Shown here one piece after another: positions 7,423 to 17,862 of a stretch of 64,000 nucleotides of DNA. Within the stretch, counting starts at the first letter, position 1, and each line of letters opens with the position of its first letter. Both the position numbers and the translations under genes were made by a program. Origin of the DNA: Rhodopseudomonas sp. BAL398 (GTDB taxonomy: Bacteria; Pseudomonadota; Alphaproteobacteria; Rhizobiales; Xanthobacteraceae); contig NZ_CP133111.1 of assembly GCF_033001325.1 (NCBI RefSeq), positions 5,441,001 through 5,505,000 of the forward strand, given 5' to 3'. The notes beneath the pieces are model-generated. The model had not been told where the DNA came from, searched no databases, and saw nothing but the letters and a program-made list of their open reading frames with translations.

Positions 7423-9486
7423 CTACCTTCCCTCGCGCAGCCAAGTCGCCGCGAAGGCGCCGAGCAGCAGCAGCAGGCCGATCAGGCCGGAGAACATCGG
7501 CAGTACGCCGACGCCGCGCACCACGCTGGCGTCGCGCATCCGCAGCCCGAGCCAGCCGTCGCCGCGAAACACGCTGGCGGATTGCACCGGGATGATCCGC
7601 GGCAGCGTGACGCCGGAGGCATCGGCGATCCGCCTGGAATCGCCGCCGGTGGCCTGGGTCAGCGGCGCCAGCGTGTCGGTGGTCGAGGTGACTTGCGAAA
7701 ACTCCTTGGGGTTGATCGGCCCGACATTGATCAGCGCCTTCAAGGCGCCGTCGCTGGCCTGCCACAGCCCGAGTTCGTCGGCCGGCGTGGCGGCGCGCCA
7801 CAATCCGGGTTCGCTGGCGGTCAATGTCAGCTCGCGGGTGGCGCCGGAGGGCGAGGTCACCGTCACCGGCGCCACGCTGTCCGCCATGGTCTGGCGCGAC
7901 ACCACCAGATCCTTGCCCTGGGTCGACAGCCGCAGCGCCTCCTCGTCGAGGTCGGGCTGCTTCATCAGCCAGTGCGAGGTTCGCCGCAGCAGGTCGAGAT
8001 GCGGCCCGCCGCCCTCATAGCCGCGCGCCCATAGCCAGATCTGGTCGCTCAGCAGCAGCGCGACGCGGCCCTCGCCATAGCGCGACAGCAGCAGCAAAGG
8101 CTTGCCGTCGGCCCCGGTCATCACCGGCGGGGTGATCGGATTGCGGGTGTCGACGGTGCGGAAGAAACGGCTCCAATGCGGCGGCTCGAAGCCGGAGCCT
8201 TCCAGCCCGCGCGTCACCGGATGGCGTTTGCCGGCCTCGCTGAGATGCGCGTAGAACGGCTTCTCGGTGACGCCGACCGGCTCCGCCGGCAGCACCGCAT
8301 CGAGCGGGGTGCGCCAGATGCTGGTGGTCGAGGCGTAGTCGGGACCGGCCGACACCAGCACCGCGCCGCCATTCTTCACATAGCGGGTGATGTTGTCGAA
8401 ATACACCGTGGGCAGCACGCCCTGGCGGGCGTAGCGGTCGAAGATGATCAGCTGAAACTCGTTGATCTTCTGCTGGAACAATTCGCGGGTCGGAAACGCG
8501 ATCAGCGACAATTCATTGATCGGGGTGCCGTCCTGCTTTTCCGGCGGCCGCAGAATCGTGAAGTGGACCAGGTCGACGCTGGCGTCGGATTTCAGCAGAT
8601 TGCGCCAGGTGCGTTCGCCGGCATGCGGCTCGCCCGACACCAGCAGCACTCGCAATTTGTCGCGCACGCCGTCGATCGCCACCACCGCGCGGTTGTTGAC
8701 CAGCGTCAGCTCGTTTTCCATCGGCGAGGCTTCGATCTCGACGATGTTCGGCCCGGCATGCTTGATGTCGATGTCGACATTGACGGTCTGGCCGCTCAGC
8801 ACGGTGCGCTCATTGATAACGTCGCCATCGCGGCGCACCGTCACCTTGGCGCGCTGGCCGCTGACGCCCTGATCGTCGAGCCGGTAGGTGATGGTCTGCG
8901 GCTGGCCGACAATGCCGAAGCGCGGCGCGGCGGCGATCGCGATGCGGCGGTCGCGCTCGTCCTTGCGCCCGGTGATCAGCGCATGAACCGGGGCCTGGAA
9001 GCCCAGCGCCGCGGCGTTCGGCGGAATGTCGTGGACCCGGCCGTCGGTGATCAGGAAGGCGCCGGCGACGCGATCGGTCGGCACGTCGGCCAGCGCGGTG
9101 CCGAGCGCGCCGAACAATTTGGTGCCGTCGGTCTCGCCGTCGGCCTGGCCGGCCTCGACGACGCGGACCTCGAGGCCCTTGATCTGCTTCAGCCGGTCGA
9201 CCAGAGCTTCCTTCGCCTGCGCGGTCTCGCGATTGCGCTCGCCGAAATTCTGGCTCGGGCTCTTGTCGATCACCACGGCGGCGACCGACGATAGTGGCTC
9301 GCGGTCCTCGCGGGTGAACGACGGATTCGACAGCGCCAGCAGGATCAGCGCCAGCGCGCCAAGCCGCACCCAGGCGCCGCGGGTCCGGCCGAGCAGCAGC
9401 AGCACCGCGATCACCGCGATAGCGGCCAGCGCGATCCACAGCACCAGCGTCGGAACCAAAGGCGCGAAGGCGATGCCGTATTGCAT
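7423..9486 (-). CDS. Large membrane protein of Bat-like operon (glutamine-amidotransferase-like/vWA-like periplasmic domain)
   Basis: A 687-residue protein with two transmembrane helices at about residues 8-35 and 40-58, a long soluble region, and a final transmembrane helix near 660-682 (VLPMFSGLIGLLLLLGAFAA). The first soluble part resembles a vWA fold (VAAVVIDKSPSQN, AGAFLITDGRVHD). The later part (about 280-480: LRVLLVSGEPHAGERTW, GGAVLVSAGPDYAS) resembles the class I glutamine-amidotransferase-like domain of Bat-type proteins. It lies downstream of the moxR, DUF58 and DUF4159 genes, separated by a repeat, and probably acts with them at the membrane. The precise role is unknown. Confidence 0.75.
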   Translation of the reverse strand: MQYGIAFAPLVPTLVLWIALAAIAVIAVLLLLGRTRGAWVRLGALALILLALSNPSFTREDREPLSSVAAVVIDKSPSQNFGERNRETAQAKEALVDRLKQIKGLEVRVVEAGQADGETDGTKLFGALGTALADVPTDRVAGAFLITDGRVHDIPPNAAALGFQAPVHALITGRKDERDRRIAIAAAPRFGIVGQPQTITYRLDDQGVSGQRAKVTVRRDGDVINERTVLSGQTVNVDIDIKHAGPNIVEIEASPMENELTLVNNRAVVAIDGVRDKLRVLLVSGEPHAGERTWRNLLKSDASVDLVHFTILRPPEKQDGTPINELSLIAFPTRELFQQKINEFQLIIFDRYARQGVLPTVYFDNITRYVKNGGAVLVSAGPDYASTTSIWRTPLDAVLPAEPVGVTEKPFYAHLSEAGKRHPVTRGLEGSGFEPPHWSRFFRTVDTRNPITPPVMTGADGKPLLLLSRYGEGRVALLLSDQIWLWARGYEGGGPHLDLLRRTSHWLMKQPDLDEEALRLSTQGKDLVVSRQTMADSVAPVTVTSPSGATRELTLTASEPGLWRAATPADELGLWQASDGALKALINVGPINPKEFSQVTSTTDTLAPLTQATGGDSRRIADASGVTLPRIIPVQSASVFRGDGWLGLRMRDASVVRGVGVLPMFSGLIGLLLLLGAFAATWLREGR

Positions 9487-9502
9487 CAGGCACTAGCTCC
9501 AT

Positions 9503-9584
9503 CGTCATTGCGAGGAGCTCTTGCGACGAAGCAATCCAGTCCGGCCTCGGGGCCCTGGATCGCTTCGCTTCGCTCGCGATGACG
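9503..9584. repeat. Dispersed palindromic repeat, family A, copy 2 (short)
   Basis: CGTCATTGCGAGGAGC, GAAGCAATCCAG, CTGGATCGCTTCGC and CTCGCGATGACG form a shortened member of the family at 6697 and 29304. It lies inside the Bat-like operon, between the DUF4159 gene and the last gene. Confidence 0.7.
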
Positions 9585-9604
9585 GCTGAACATTTCTTGT
9601 TTCC

Positions 9605-12421
9605 TCATTGTCCCAGCCTCTCGATCAGCGCCGGGGCATGGACCTGGTCGGCCTTGTAGTTGCCGGTCAGGGTGTACATCACGATATTGACGCCGGCGCG
9701 GAAGGCGTATTCGCGCTGCCGCGGCTCGCCCGGCGTCAGCGGCAGCATCGGCTGGCCGTCGGGGCGCAGCGCCCAGGCGCCGGCCAGATCGTTCGAGGTG
9801 ATGATGATCGGCGAGACGCCGTCGCCGCCGCGCGCCGGCCGCGACGCGGCCTCGTCATTGTCCTGGCGCGGCAGCGCTTCGACCCAGGTCTGGCCGGAGA
9901 TGAAGCGGCCGGGAAACTCGCGCAGCAGATAGAACGTCTTGGTCAGCACGTGCTCGCGCGGCACCGGCTCCAGTTCGGGGACGTCGAGCGAGGACAGGAT
10001 GGTGCGCAGCGCCAGCATGCCAGGGGTCTGGGATTCGCCGTTCGGTCCGGGCGGCGCCTCGATCGCGTCGCGGGTATCGAACAACACGGTGCCGCCCTGT
10101 TTCATATAGGCGTCGATGCGGTTGATGGCGTCCTGCGGCGGCTTCGGCGCGCCGGCGATCACCGGCCAGTAGATCAGCGGGAAGAATGCCAATTCGTCGC
10201 GGGCGGGGTCGATTCCGATCGGCTCGCCGGCTTCCAGCGCGGTGCGCTGCGCCAGGAACAGGGTCAGCCCGGTCATCCCGGCCTTGACGATTGCATCGAC
10301 GTCGGCATTGCCGGTGATCACATAGGCCAGCCGGGTCTGCGCCACCGCCTTGATGGCGAATTCGTCGCTGGCGGCGTCGGCGCGCGCCAGGGTGGGCGCG
10401 GCGACGAGCGCCGACAGCGCCAGCGCGATCACCAAGGCGGCCGGCGCCACGCGGCGGCGCAGCAGCGCCGCCAAGCCGCCGCCGAGCAAAGCGACGATCA
10501 CGGCGTCGATCAGGAACAGCGCCAGCGCGGCCGACAGCAGCATGCCGCGCAGGTCGCGCGGCTCGGCGCTGGTATAGCTGGCGCGACGCGCATTCAACGC
10601 AGAACTGTCGAGCGGCGCCAAGCGATCCGCGGCCGCCAGGGTGTTAACCGCGAGCGGGCCATCGGCGGGGCCGTAGAAGCCCGGCGGATGATCGAGGCTG
10701 GCGCGGTCGCGATAATCGGCCGGCAGCGGCTTGGCGGTCGAGGGTGGCGGGCCGAAGGCGCCAAAACCGTCGAGCGTGCGTAATGGCGCCACCGTCTCGG
10801 CCGTGGCGTCAGCAGCGACGCCGGCACCGGGTTTGGAGGTGTAGCCGGATAGATCGACGATTCGTCGCAGCATTTCGACGAAGGTGCCGGACATCGGCAG
10901 ATCCGACCAGCGCATATCGGCGCTGACATGGAATAGGGTGACCAGACCCTTGCCGCGATGTTCGCCGGTCACCAGCGGGGTGCCGTCGACCAGCGAGGCC
11001 CAGCTTTTGGTCGCCAGCGCGGCGTCGGGTTCGGCCAGGACCTGGCGGTTGACGGTGACGTCCTTCGGCACCGCGAGCCCGGCGAATGGCCCGTCATCGG
11101 CGAACGACGCCAGATGCTGCGGCTTTTCCCAGGTCAGGCTGCCGCCGAGGCTGCGGTCGCCGTTGCGCAATTTCACGGGCACCAGATCGTCGTCGGTCTG
11201 CTGCGCCAGCCGCGGACCGGCGAACCGCACCAGCACGCCGCCTTGGTCGATCCAGGCATTGAGCCGCTCGCGAATCTCCGGCGACAGCGCGCCGATATCG
11301 GCCAGCACGATCATCGGCAGCTTCTGGTCGAGAAACTGCGCGATCGCCAGCTGCGGCGCGCCGCGACCGCCGGTGCGCACATCGGCGAACGGCGCCAGCG
11401 CCCGGGTCAGGTAGAACGTTGCCGCCAGCAGCGGCTGCGCGGTGTCGCTGCTGGCGCCCGAGACGATGCCGATGGCGCGGCGGCGCCAGCGCTTGTCGAG
11501 CAGTTGCACCGCGCCGGCCGAGCGCTCGCCGGCAATCTCCAGCCGCGAAATGTCGTTGCGCAATTCGACCGGCAGCTCGAACGACGCCTCGGTGTCGCGA
11601 TCCTGCGGGGCGAAATTGTAGCGCGCTTCGCCGATCGGCGCGCCCTTCTGGTCGAGCGCGCGGATCACGCCGGCGTCGATGCCGCCGGTCGCGGCGCGCA
11701 GCACCTTGACGGTCATCTTGGCGGCGGCGTTCTCGGCCGCGGCCAGCGCATGGGTCGGCGGTGCGCCGCCTTCGACGATGGTCAGGGTGCGATCCCCGAT
11801 CAGCTTGCCCAGCCCGGCGACGAATTCGTCGCCGCGCCCGGTGTCGACGCCGTCGCTGAGCCAGACGAGCTCGGCGTCGCCGGTAGCTTGAAGAAACCGC
11901 CCGATCGCCGGCAGCGTCGCCGCCCGATCGACGGCATAGGGCTTTGGTGTCAGCTGCCGCAGCGCCACCCGCGCGGTGCCGGCCGGCATCAAGGTGGCCT
12001 CGCGCAGCGGTTCCGACAGCGGCACCAGCGCGACGCTGCGCCGGGCATTGTCGGCCTCGGCGATCAATTGATCGGCGGCGGTGATCCGCGCGTCCCAGCT
12101 CGCCGCCGCGCTCCAGCCGTCGTCGAGCAGCATCACCAGCGGCGCCTTGCTTTGGGCGGTGCCGGTCTGCGGATTCCAGATCGGCCCGGCCAGCGCGAAG
12201 ATCACCAAGGCGGCGGCGAGCAGCCGCAGCGCGGTCAGCCACCACGGCGTGCGCGACGGGGTTTCTTCCTTCGGGGCGATCTCGAACAGCAGGCGGGTCG
12301 GCGGAAAATCGACCCGCCGCGGCCGCGGCGGCATCACCCGCAGCAGCCACCACAGCGCCGGCAGCGCGACCAGGCCGAGCAGCAGCAGCGGTTCGGCGAA
12401 GGACAGCGGGAGCCCCATCAT
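9605..12421 (-). CDS. BatA N-terminal / DUF4159 domain membrane protein
   Basis: A 938-residue protein. The N-terminus (LSFAEPLLLLGLVALPALWW at residues 5-24, then a second helix near 65-82) matches the aerotolerance-regulator (BatA) N-terminal domain. A vWA-like region follows (VMLLDDGWSAAASWDARI; ELVWLSDGVDTGRGDE). Two helices lie near 640-690. The last roughly 210 residues (FAIKAVAQTRLAYVITGNAD to the C-terminus, with YMKQGGTVLFDTRD) match DUF4159. The MIDAS motif is not canonical (LDDGWS in place of DxSxS). The start overlaps the stop of the upstream DUF58 gene by 4 bases, indicating translational coupling. Confidence 0.85.
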   Translation of the reverse strand: MMGLPLSFAEPLLLLGLVALPALWWLLRVMPPRPRRVDFPPTRLLFEIAPKEETPSRTPWWLTALRLLAAALVIFALAGPIWNPQTGTAQSKAPLVMLLDDGWSAAASWDARITAADQLIAEADNARRSVALVPLSEPLREATLMPAGTARVALRQLTPKPYAVDRAATLPAIGRFLQATGDAELVWLSDGVDTGRGDEFVAGLGKLIGDRTLTIVEGGAPPTHALAAAENAAAKMTVKVLRAATGGIDAGVIRALDQKGAPIGEARYNFAPQDRDTEASFELPVELRNDISRLEIAGERSAGAVQLLDKRWRRRAIGIVSGASSDTAQPLLAATFYLTRALAPFADVRTGGRGAPQLAIAQFLDQKLPMIVLADIGALSPEIRERLNAWIDQGGVLVRFAGPRLAQQTDDDLVPVKLRNGDRSLGGSLTWEKPQHLASFADDGPFAGLAVPKDVTVNRQVLAEPDAALATKSWASLVDGTPLVTGEHRGKGLVTLFHVSADMRWSDLPMSGTFVEMLRRIVDLSGYTSKPGAGVAADATAETVAPLRTLDGFGAFGPPPSTAKPLPADYRDRASLDHPPGFYGPADGPLAVNTLAAADRLAPLDSSALNARRASYTSAEPRDLRGMLLSAALALFLIDAVIVALLGGGLAALLRRRVAPAALVIALALSALVAAPTLARADAASDEFAIKAVAQTRLAYVITGNADVDAIVKAGMTGLTLFLAQRTALEAGEPIGIDPARDELAFFPLIYWPVIAGAPKPPQDAINRIDAYMKQGGTVLFDTRDAIEAPPGPNGESQTPGMLALRTILSSLDVPELEPVPREHVLTKTFYLLREFPGRFISGQTWVEALPRQDNDEAASRPARGGDGVSPIIITSNDLAGAWALRPDGQPMLPLTPGEPRQREYAFRAGVNIVMYTLTGNYKADQVHAPALIERLGQ

Positions 12422-13361
12422 GCGCCGCGTCCCACTTTGACGCCGGCGCGCTCGGCGCCCTTGTTGACCATCATGCCGGCATGCAGGAACAGCAGCAGCT
12501 CCGCGGCCGACCGGCTGGTGGTGTGGGTCGAGAACAACCAGTCGAGCTTGCCGGTCTCGTCGCGGATCTGGTCGCGATGCAGCGCCACCCGCGCCACATA
12601 GTCGGCGGCCCAGGTCTCGGCGCGGCCGGCGGTGATCATGGCGCCGCCCTCGGGCTCGACGAATTCGACCCGGCCCGAATAGGGGAAGCTTTCCTCGGCG
12701 GGATCCACCACCTGGACCAGCGTGCCATGCGCGCCGGAGGCCGACAGCCCCGCCAGCATGGCGCGGATCTCGCCGATCGGCGACCAGAAATCCGACAGCA
12801 CGACGATTTCGGCCAGTGCCGTCGGCACGAAGGACGGCGGCAGGCTGGCGCGATTGGCGCTGTCGTGCAGCATCGCCTGCGCCATCTTGTCGATCACCTT
12901 GTTGCTCGAGGTCGGGTTCATCAGGCCGGGCACGCCGACCCGTTCGCCGCCGGCGACCAGCAATTCGGCGAGCGCGAAAGTGACGATCAATGCGCGCTCG
13001 AGCTTGCTATCGCGCGCGGTCTTCGAGGCGAAGGCCATCGAGGCGGAGCGGTCCGGCCACAGCCAGACGGTGTGCGCGGCCTCCCATTCCAGCTCGCGGA
13101 CATAGAGATGATCGTCGCGCGCCGAGCGCCGCCAGTCGACATTCTGCGACGGCTCGCCGGAGACGAAGCGGCGATATTGCCAGAAATTCTCGCCGGCGCC
13201 GGCGCGGCGGCGGCCATGCAGGCCGTGGGTGACATTGGCGGCGATGCGGCGGGCTTCCAGCATCAGGCGTGGCAGTGACGCGGCGAGCGTTCGGCTTTCG
13301 CCATCTGCGCGTCGGACTGCCAGGATCTCCTGTTCTGCGTGCCCCGTCGTCGCCTGTGCCA

Positions 13362-13362
<1 letters not shown>
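12418..13362 (-). CDS. DUF58 domain-containing protein
   Basis: A 314-residue soluble protein. The DUF58 signature is visible at about residues 55-100: YRRFVSGEPSQNVDWRRSAR, then LYVRELEWE. A vWA-like fold follows, with WLWPDRSASM in the MIDAS position. In Bat/MoxR operons, DUF58 proteins are the usual partner of the MoxR ATPase. Its start overlaps the moxR stop by one base and its stop overlaps the DUF4159 gene, so the three are one translation-coupled unit. Confidence 0.9.
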
Positions 13363-14366
<1,004 letters not shown>

Positions 14367-14688
14367 CCCGTCTCTCCTTGTCGTCATCCGACCTGTCGTC
14401 ATCCGACCCTGTCGCCATCCGAGGCGGTGGCGTCGTGCTGTCGCCAAGCGCATGCTAGGCTCTTGCGGGAGCCAAGCGAAGGCCATGGATTCGTTGACCA
14501 AAACTTTCCCGATAGTATGGGCCTCGCGGATCGTGAACCGCATCACGATGTGGAGAGTTGACACAAGCGACGCCGGACTCACGGCGCTCTCCACGATGTG
14601 CGGCAATGCGCAACGTTCAACATATCGGATCGATCGTGCAAAAAGCATCAATCGTGCCAATCTCAGGCGATCAAACTCAGGGTAAACC
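14367..14688. other. 322-base divergent intergenic region with a three-unit tandem repeat
   Basis: The upstream regions of moxR (minus) and the DUF1285 gene (plus) share this stretch. Next to moxR are three near-identical 15-base units (14379-14393, 14394-14408, 14410-14424) built on TGTCGTCATCCGACC, the third with two or three changes. The rest is lower in GC than the flanking genes, as expected for a promoter region, but I see no convincing -35/-10 pair and no RNA gene. Confidence 0.5.
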
Positions 14689-15300
14689 ATGGCGAAGCAA
14701 GGGCAGACTGCAAACCAAACCCTCGATGGGCTGACCGCGGCCGCGCGGGATGCCGCCGCGGCCTCGGCGTCGGGCAAGGGTTTGCCGCCGGTGCATCTGT
14801 GGGATCCGCCGTTCTGCGGCGATCTCGACATGCGGATCGCCCGCGACGGCACCTGGTTCTATCTCGGCACGCCGATCGGGCGGCCGGCTCTGGTGCGGCT
14901 GTTCTCCACCATTCTGAAGCGCGAGAACGGCAAGCACTTTCTTGTGACGCCTGTGGAAAAGGTCGGGATCCAGGTCGAGGACGCGCCGTTTCTCGCCGTC
15001 GAGATGATCAAGGACGCGGATTCGGACGGCCCTCTGCTTCGGTTCCGCACCAATGTCGATGATTGGGTGAGCTGCGATTCGGCGCATCAGCTGCGCTTTG
15101 CGGCCGCGGCTGATGGCGGGTTGACGCCCTATCTGCATGTTCGCGCCGAGCTTTGGGCCAAGGTGACGCGGGCTCTGTATTACGATCTGGTTGACATGGG
15201 CGAGGAGCGGGTGGTCGATGGCCGTCCGATGTTCGGGATTGCTTCCGGCGGCGCCTTTTTCGCGATGGCCGACGCGGAGCAAATGAGGGAAGCGCATTGA
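14689..15300 (+). CDS. DUF1285 domain-containing protein
   Basis: A 203-residue cytosolic protein. The DUF1285 family start is clear: PPVHLWDPPFCGDLDMRIAR at about residues 32-51, then GTWFYLGTPIGRPALVRLFS. The first 28 residues are a variable Ala-rich leader. Function is unknown. It is first in a run of four genes joined by 4-base overlaps: its stop overlaps the Nudix gene at 15297-15300, followed by the small membrane gene and the CCA-adding enzyme. Confidence 0.9.
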   Translation: MAKQGQTANQTLDGLTAAARDAAAASASGKGLPPVHLWDPPFCGDLDMRIARDGTWFYLGTPIGRPALVRLFSTILKRENGKHFLVTPVEKVGIQVEDAPFLAVEMIKDADSDGPLLRFRTNVDDWVSCDSAHQLRFAAAADGGLTPYLHVRAELWAKVTRALYYDLVDMGEERVVDGRPMFGIASGGAFFAMADAEQMREAH

Positions 15301-15974
15301 ACGAGCCGATGTTGAGGACCGATCCTGCCGCCGGCAGCATCCGTTCGGCTGAGTTTTTCGCCCGCGCTCGCGAGCGCTTGCGCTTCGAGGTGCCGCCGGG
15401 GCTGACCGACGCCAGCATCGTTCCGCATACCGGCGATCACGGCAACGACCGGATGCTGCAGATGATCGCCCAGGAGCTGCCGATTCGGCCGGCCGCGGTG
15501 CTGATCCCGGTGATCGAGCACGACGAGCCGACCGTGCTGCTGACGATGCGCGCCGCGCATATGAAGGATCACGCCAGCCAGATCGCATTTCCAGGCGGCA
15601 AGATCGACGCCACCGACCTGTCGCCGCTCGATGCGGCGCTGCGCGAGGCCGAGGAGGAGGTCGGTCTCGACCGTTCCTTCGTCGATCCGATCGGCTATCT
15701 CGATCTGTACGGCACCGCGTTCGGCTTTCGGATTCTGCCGACGGTGGCGCGGATCAAACCAGGCTTCGTGCTGACCATCAACAAATCCGAAGTCGACGAT
15801 GCCTTCGAGGTGCCGTTGTCCTTCCTGATGGACCCGGGCAATCACCAGCTGCACAGCAAGGAATTCCGCGGCGCGATGCGCTCCTACTACGCGATGCCGT
15901 TCGCCGAGCGCTATATCTGGGGCGCGACCGCGGGAATCCTGCGCATGCTTTATGAGCGAATTTGCCTGCCATGA
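15297..15974 (+). CDS. Nudix hydrolase, CoA pyrophosphatase (NudL-like)
   Basis: A 225-residue Nudix protein. The Nudix box begins FPGGKIDATD and continues ALREAEEEVGL at about residues 98-122, with the REAEEE metal-binding Glu residues intact. The upstream LLTMRAAHMKDHASQIAFPG and downstream FRILPTVARI segments match the CoA pyrophosphatase subgroup, which cuts CoA and its derivatives to phosphopantetheine and ADP. The stop overlaps the next start (ATGA at 15971-15974). Confidence 0.9.
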   Translation: MNEPMLRTDPAAGSIRSAEFFARARERLRFEVPPGLTDASIVPHTGDHGNDRMLQMIAQELPIRPAAVLIPVIEHDEPTVLLTMRAAHMKDHASQIAFPGGKIDATDLSPLDAALREAEEEVGLDRSFVDPIGYLDLYGTAFGFRILPTVARIKPGFVLTINKSEVDDAFEVPLSFLMDPGNHQLHSKEFRGAMRSYYAMPFAERYIWGATAGILRMLYERICLP

Positions 15975-16234
15975 TCCGTCCTATTCTGACTGAAGTCGCC
16001 ATCTTCCTGATTCCCTTCGTGCTGTACGCGGCGTTCCTGTTCGCCAGCCGTTCCGTGGTGTTGCACCGAACGTCGTGGCCGCTTCCGGTGATCGGCTGGC
16101 TGGTGTTGGCGGCGCTGCTGCTCACCGTCATCAGCATGCTGCTGCTGGTGCATTATTCGGGCGCGCCACCGAAATCGACCTATGTGCCGGCGCATCTCGA
16201 AAACGGCAGGCTTGTGCCAGGGACCGAGAAATGA
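15971..16234 (+). CDS. Small two-helix membrane protein (DUF6111-like)
   Basis: An 87-residue protein with transmembrane helices at about residues 3-25 (ILTEVAIFLIPFVLYAAFLF) and 37-62 (LPVIGWLVLAALLLTVISML), and a short C-terminal tail (PPKSTYVPAHLENGRLVPG). Start and stop each overlap a neighbour by 4 bases, so it is translated in step with the Nudix and cca genes. I recognise it as a conserved alphaproteobacterial family found upstream of cca, without known function. Confidence 0.8.
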   Translation: MIRPILTEVAIFLIPFVLYAAFLFASRSVVLHRTSWPLPVIGWLVLAALLLTVISMLLLVHYSGAPPKSTYVPAHLENGRLVPGTEK

Positions 16235-17487
16235 GCGAACGGCCGCTGCTCACCTCCGCGCCGTGGCTTGAATCGGGGCCGGCCGCGCGCATGCTGGCGC
16301 TGCTCAATGGCGACGGCGAAGAGGCCAGGGTGATCGGCGGCGCGGTCCGCAACGCCTTGCTCGCGCTGCCGATCGGCGACGTCGACATCGCCACCACCGC
16401 GCTGCCCGGCGAGGTGGTGCGCCGCGCCAAGGCGGCCGGCATCAAGAGCGTGCCGACCGGGCTCGAGCATGGCACCATCACCTTGGTGCTCGACGGCCAG
16501 CCATTCGAGGTCACCACGCTGCGCGAGGACGTCGAGACCTTCGGCCGCAAGGCCAAGGTCGCGTTCGGCCGCGACTGGGTGCGCGACGCCCAGCGGCGCG
16601 ATTTCACCATCAACGGGTTGTCGGTTTCCGCCGACGGCGTGGTGCACGATCACGTCGGCGGGCTCGACGATATCGCGGCGCGGCGGGTGCGCTTCATCGG
16701 CGATCCGGACCAGCGCATCGCCGAGGATTATCTGCGCATCCTGCGGTTTTTCCGCATCCACGCCGCCTATGGGGCGGGCGAGCCCGACCGCGCCGCCTAT
16801 CTGGCCTGCATTCGCGGCCGCGCCGGGCTGTCGACCTTGTCGGCCGAGCGGATCCGGATGGAAATGCTGAAGCTGATGGTGGCCGATGGCGCGCTGGCCT
16901 CGGTGGTGGCGATGGGTGAGGCCGGGCTGTTGCTGGCGGTGTTCGGCGGCGTGGCGTTTCTCGGACCGTTCGCCGCGATGATCGCAGCCGAGCGCGCGCT
17001 CGGGCTCGATGCCGACCCGGTGCGCCGGCTCGGCGCGCTCGCGGTCGCCGTCACCGAGGACGCGCGCCGGCTGGCGCAACGGCTACGGCTGTCGAAGGTC
17101 GAGACCAAACGGCTGGATTCGATGGGGCATCGCTGGTGGCGGCTGGCCGGCATGGACGACGCCACCGCGCGGCGCCGGCTGTACCGGCTCGGCGAACCGC
17201 GATTCCACGACCGCATGATGCTGGCCTGGGCGCGCGCCGGCCGCGCCGCCGATCCGGCGCCGTGGCGCGCGGCGATCGCGCTGCCGCAGCGCTGGCGCGC
17301 CCCGGTGTTTCCGCTGAAGGCTGCCGATTTCATCAGCCGCGGCTTCGCCCAGGGGCCGGTGCTCGGGCATTTGCTGACGCTGGCCGAGGATGCCTGGCTG
17401 GCGGCGGATTTTCCGCTCGATCCGCCGGCGCTGCGCGCCATCGCCGATCAGACCGCCGCGCGGTTCGCGCGCGACCATCTGCTGTAA
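16231..17487 (+). CDS. cca: CCA tRNA nucleotidyltransferase
   Basis: Adds or repairs the 3' CCA end of tRNAs. The 418-residue product has the class II nucleotidyltransferase head: VIGGAVRNALLA, then the catalytic Asp pair in IGDVDIATTALP at about residues 48-59. DRRDFTIN-type nucleotide recognition is present as QRRDFTINGLSV, followed by RFIGDPDQRIAEDYLRILRF. The alpha-helical tail is typical of the alphaproteobacterial poly(A) polymerase/CCA group. The start at 16231 overlaps the preceding stop (ATGA). A longer open frame to 16075 runs through the small membrane gene and is rejected. Confidence 0.92.
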   Translation: MSERPLLTSAPWLESGPAARMLALLNGDGEEARVIGGAVRNALLALPIGDVDIATTALPGEVVRRAKAAGIKSVPTGLEHGTITLVLDGQPFEVTTLREDVETFGRKAKVAFGRDWVRDAQRRDFTINGLSVSADGVVHDHVGGLDDIAARRVRFIGDPDQRIAEDYLRILRFFRIHAAYGAGEPDRAAYLACIRGRAGLSTLSAERIRMEMLKLMVADGALASVVAMGEAGLLLAVFGGVAFLGPFAAMIAAERALGLDADPVRRLGALAVAVTEDARRLAQRLRLSKVETKRLDSMGHRWWRLAGMDDATARRRLYRLGEPRFHDRMMLAWARAGRAADPAPWRAAIALPQRWRAPVFPLKAADFISRGFAQGPVLGHLLTLAEDAWLAADFPLDPPALRAIADQTAARFARDHLL

Positions 17488-17551
17488 GGCCGGTCACCGC
17501 TGTGACGCGCGAGCCGGCCGCCGGTCCTGTGCCGGCGACCGTCGTGGCGGC

Positions 17552-17770
17552 TCAGGCGACCTTGCTGTCGTCTTCGTCGCTCTCCTCATCGTCGTCATCG
17601 AGGATTTCGATTTCGGCGCGTTCGATGACGGCGAGCGGCAAGGTTTCGCGAAACAGATCGCCTTCTTCGCCCATCCACATGCATGCGACGGAGTCCTTGT
17701 GGACTTCGGCGACGGTCATCGCCAAGCCACCGGATTTCAAAATGACGACGTCGCCTGGTTTCAGGTCCAT
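17552..17770 (-). CDS. DUF2158 family protein (YodC-like)
   Basis: A 72-residue protein starting MDLKPGDVVILKSGG with an SH3-like barrel (LAMTVAEV...VACMWMGEEGDLFRETLP) and an acidic tail (DDDDEESDEDD). ATG at 17770 follows AAGGAACGAATC, a good binding site. A GTG 27 bases upstream is open but lacks one. Function is unknown. It is a single gene between the convergent cca and the queE-trmL pair. Confidence 0.8.
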   Translation of the reverse strand: MDLKPGDVVILKSGGLAMTVAEVHKDSVACMWMGEEGDLFRETLPLAVIERAEIEILDDDDEESDEDDSKVA

Positions 17771-17862
17771 GATTCGTTCCTTCAAATGGGTTGGCACATA
17801 GACAACCTAGCGCTTCGTCATGACGGGCCGAATACGGCCAAGAGGCCGCGGCCGATCGCCGG

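Noticed and set aside
10958-12601. A 547-codon plus-strand open frame
   Set aside because: Antisense to the DUF4159 gene, which has clear helices and domains.
14367-14852. Upstream extension of the moxR frame
   Set aside because: The ATG at 14366 has a strong AAGGAG site and gives the family N-terminus; the extension overlaps the DUF1285 gene start.
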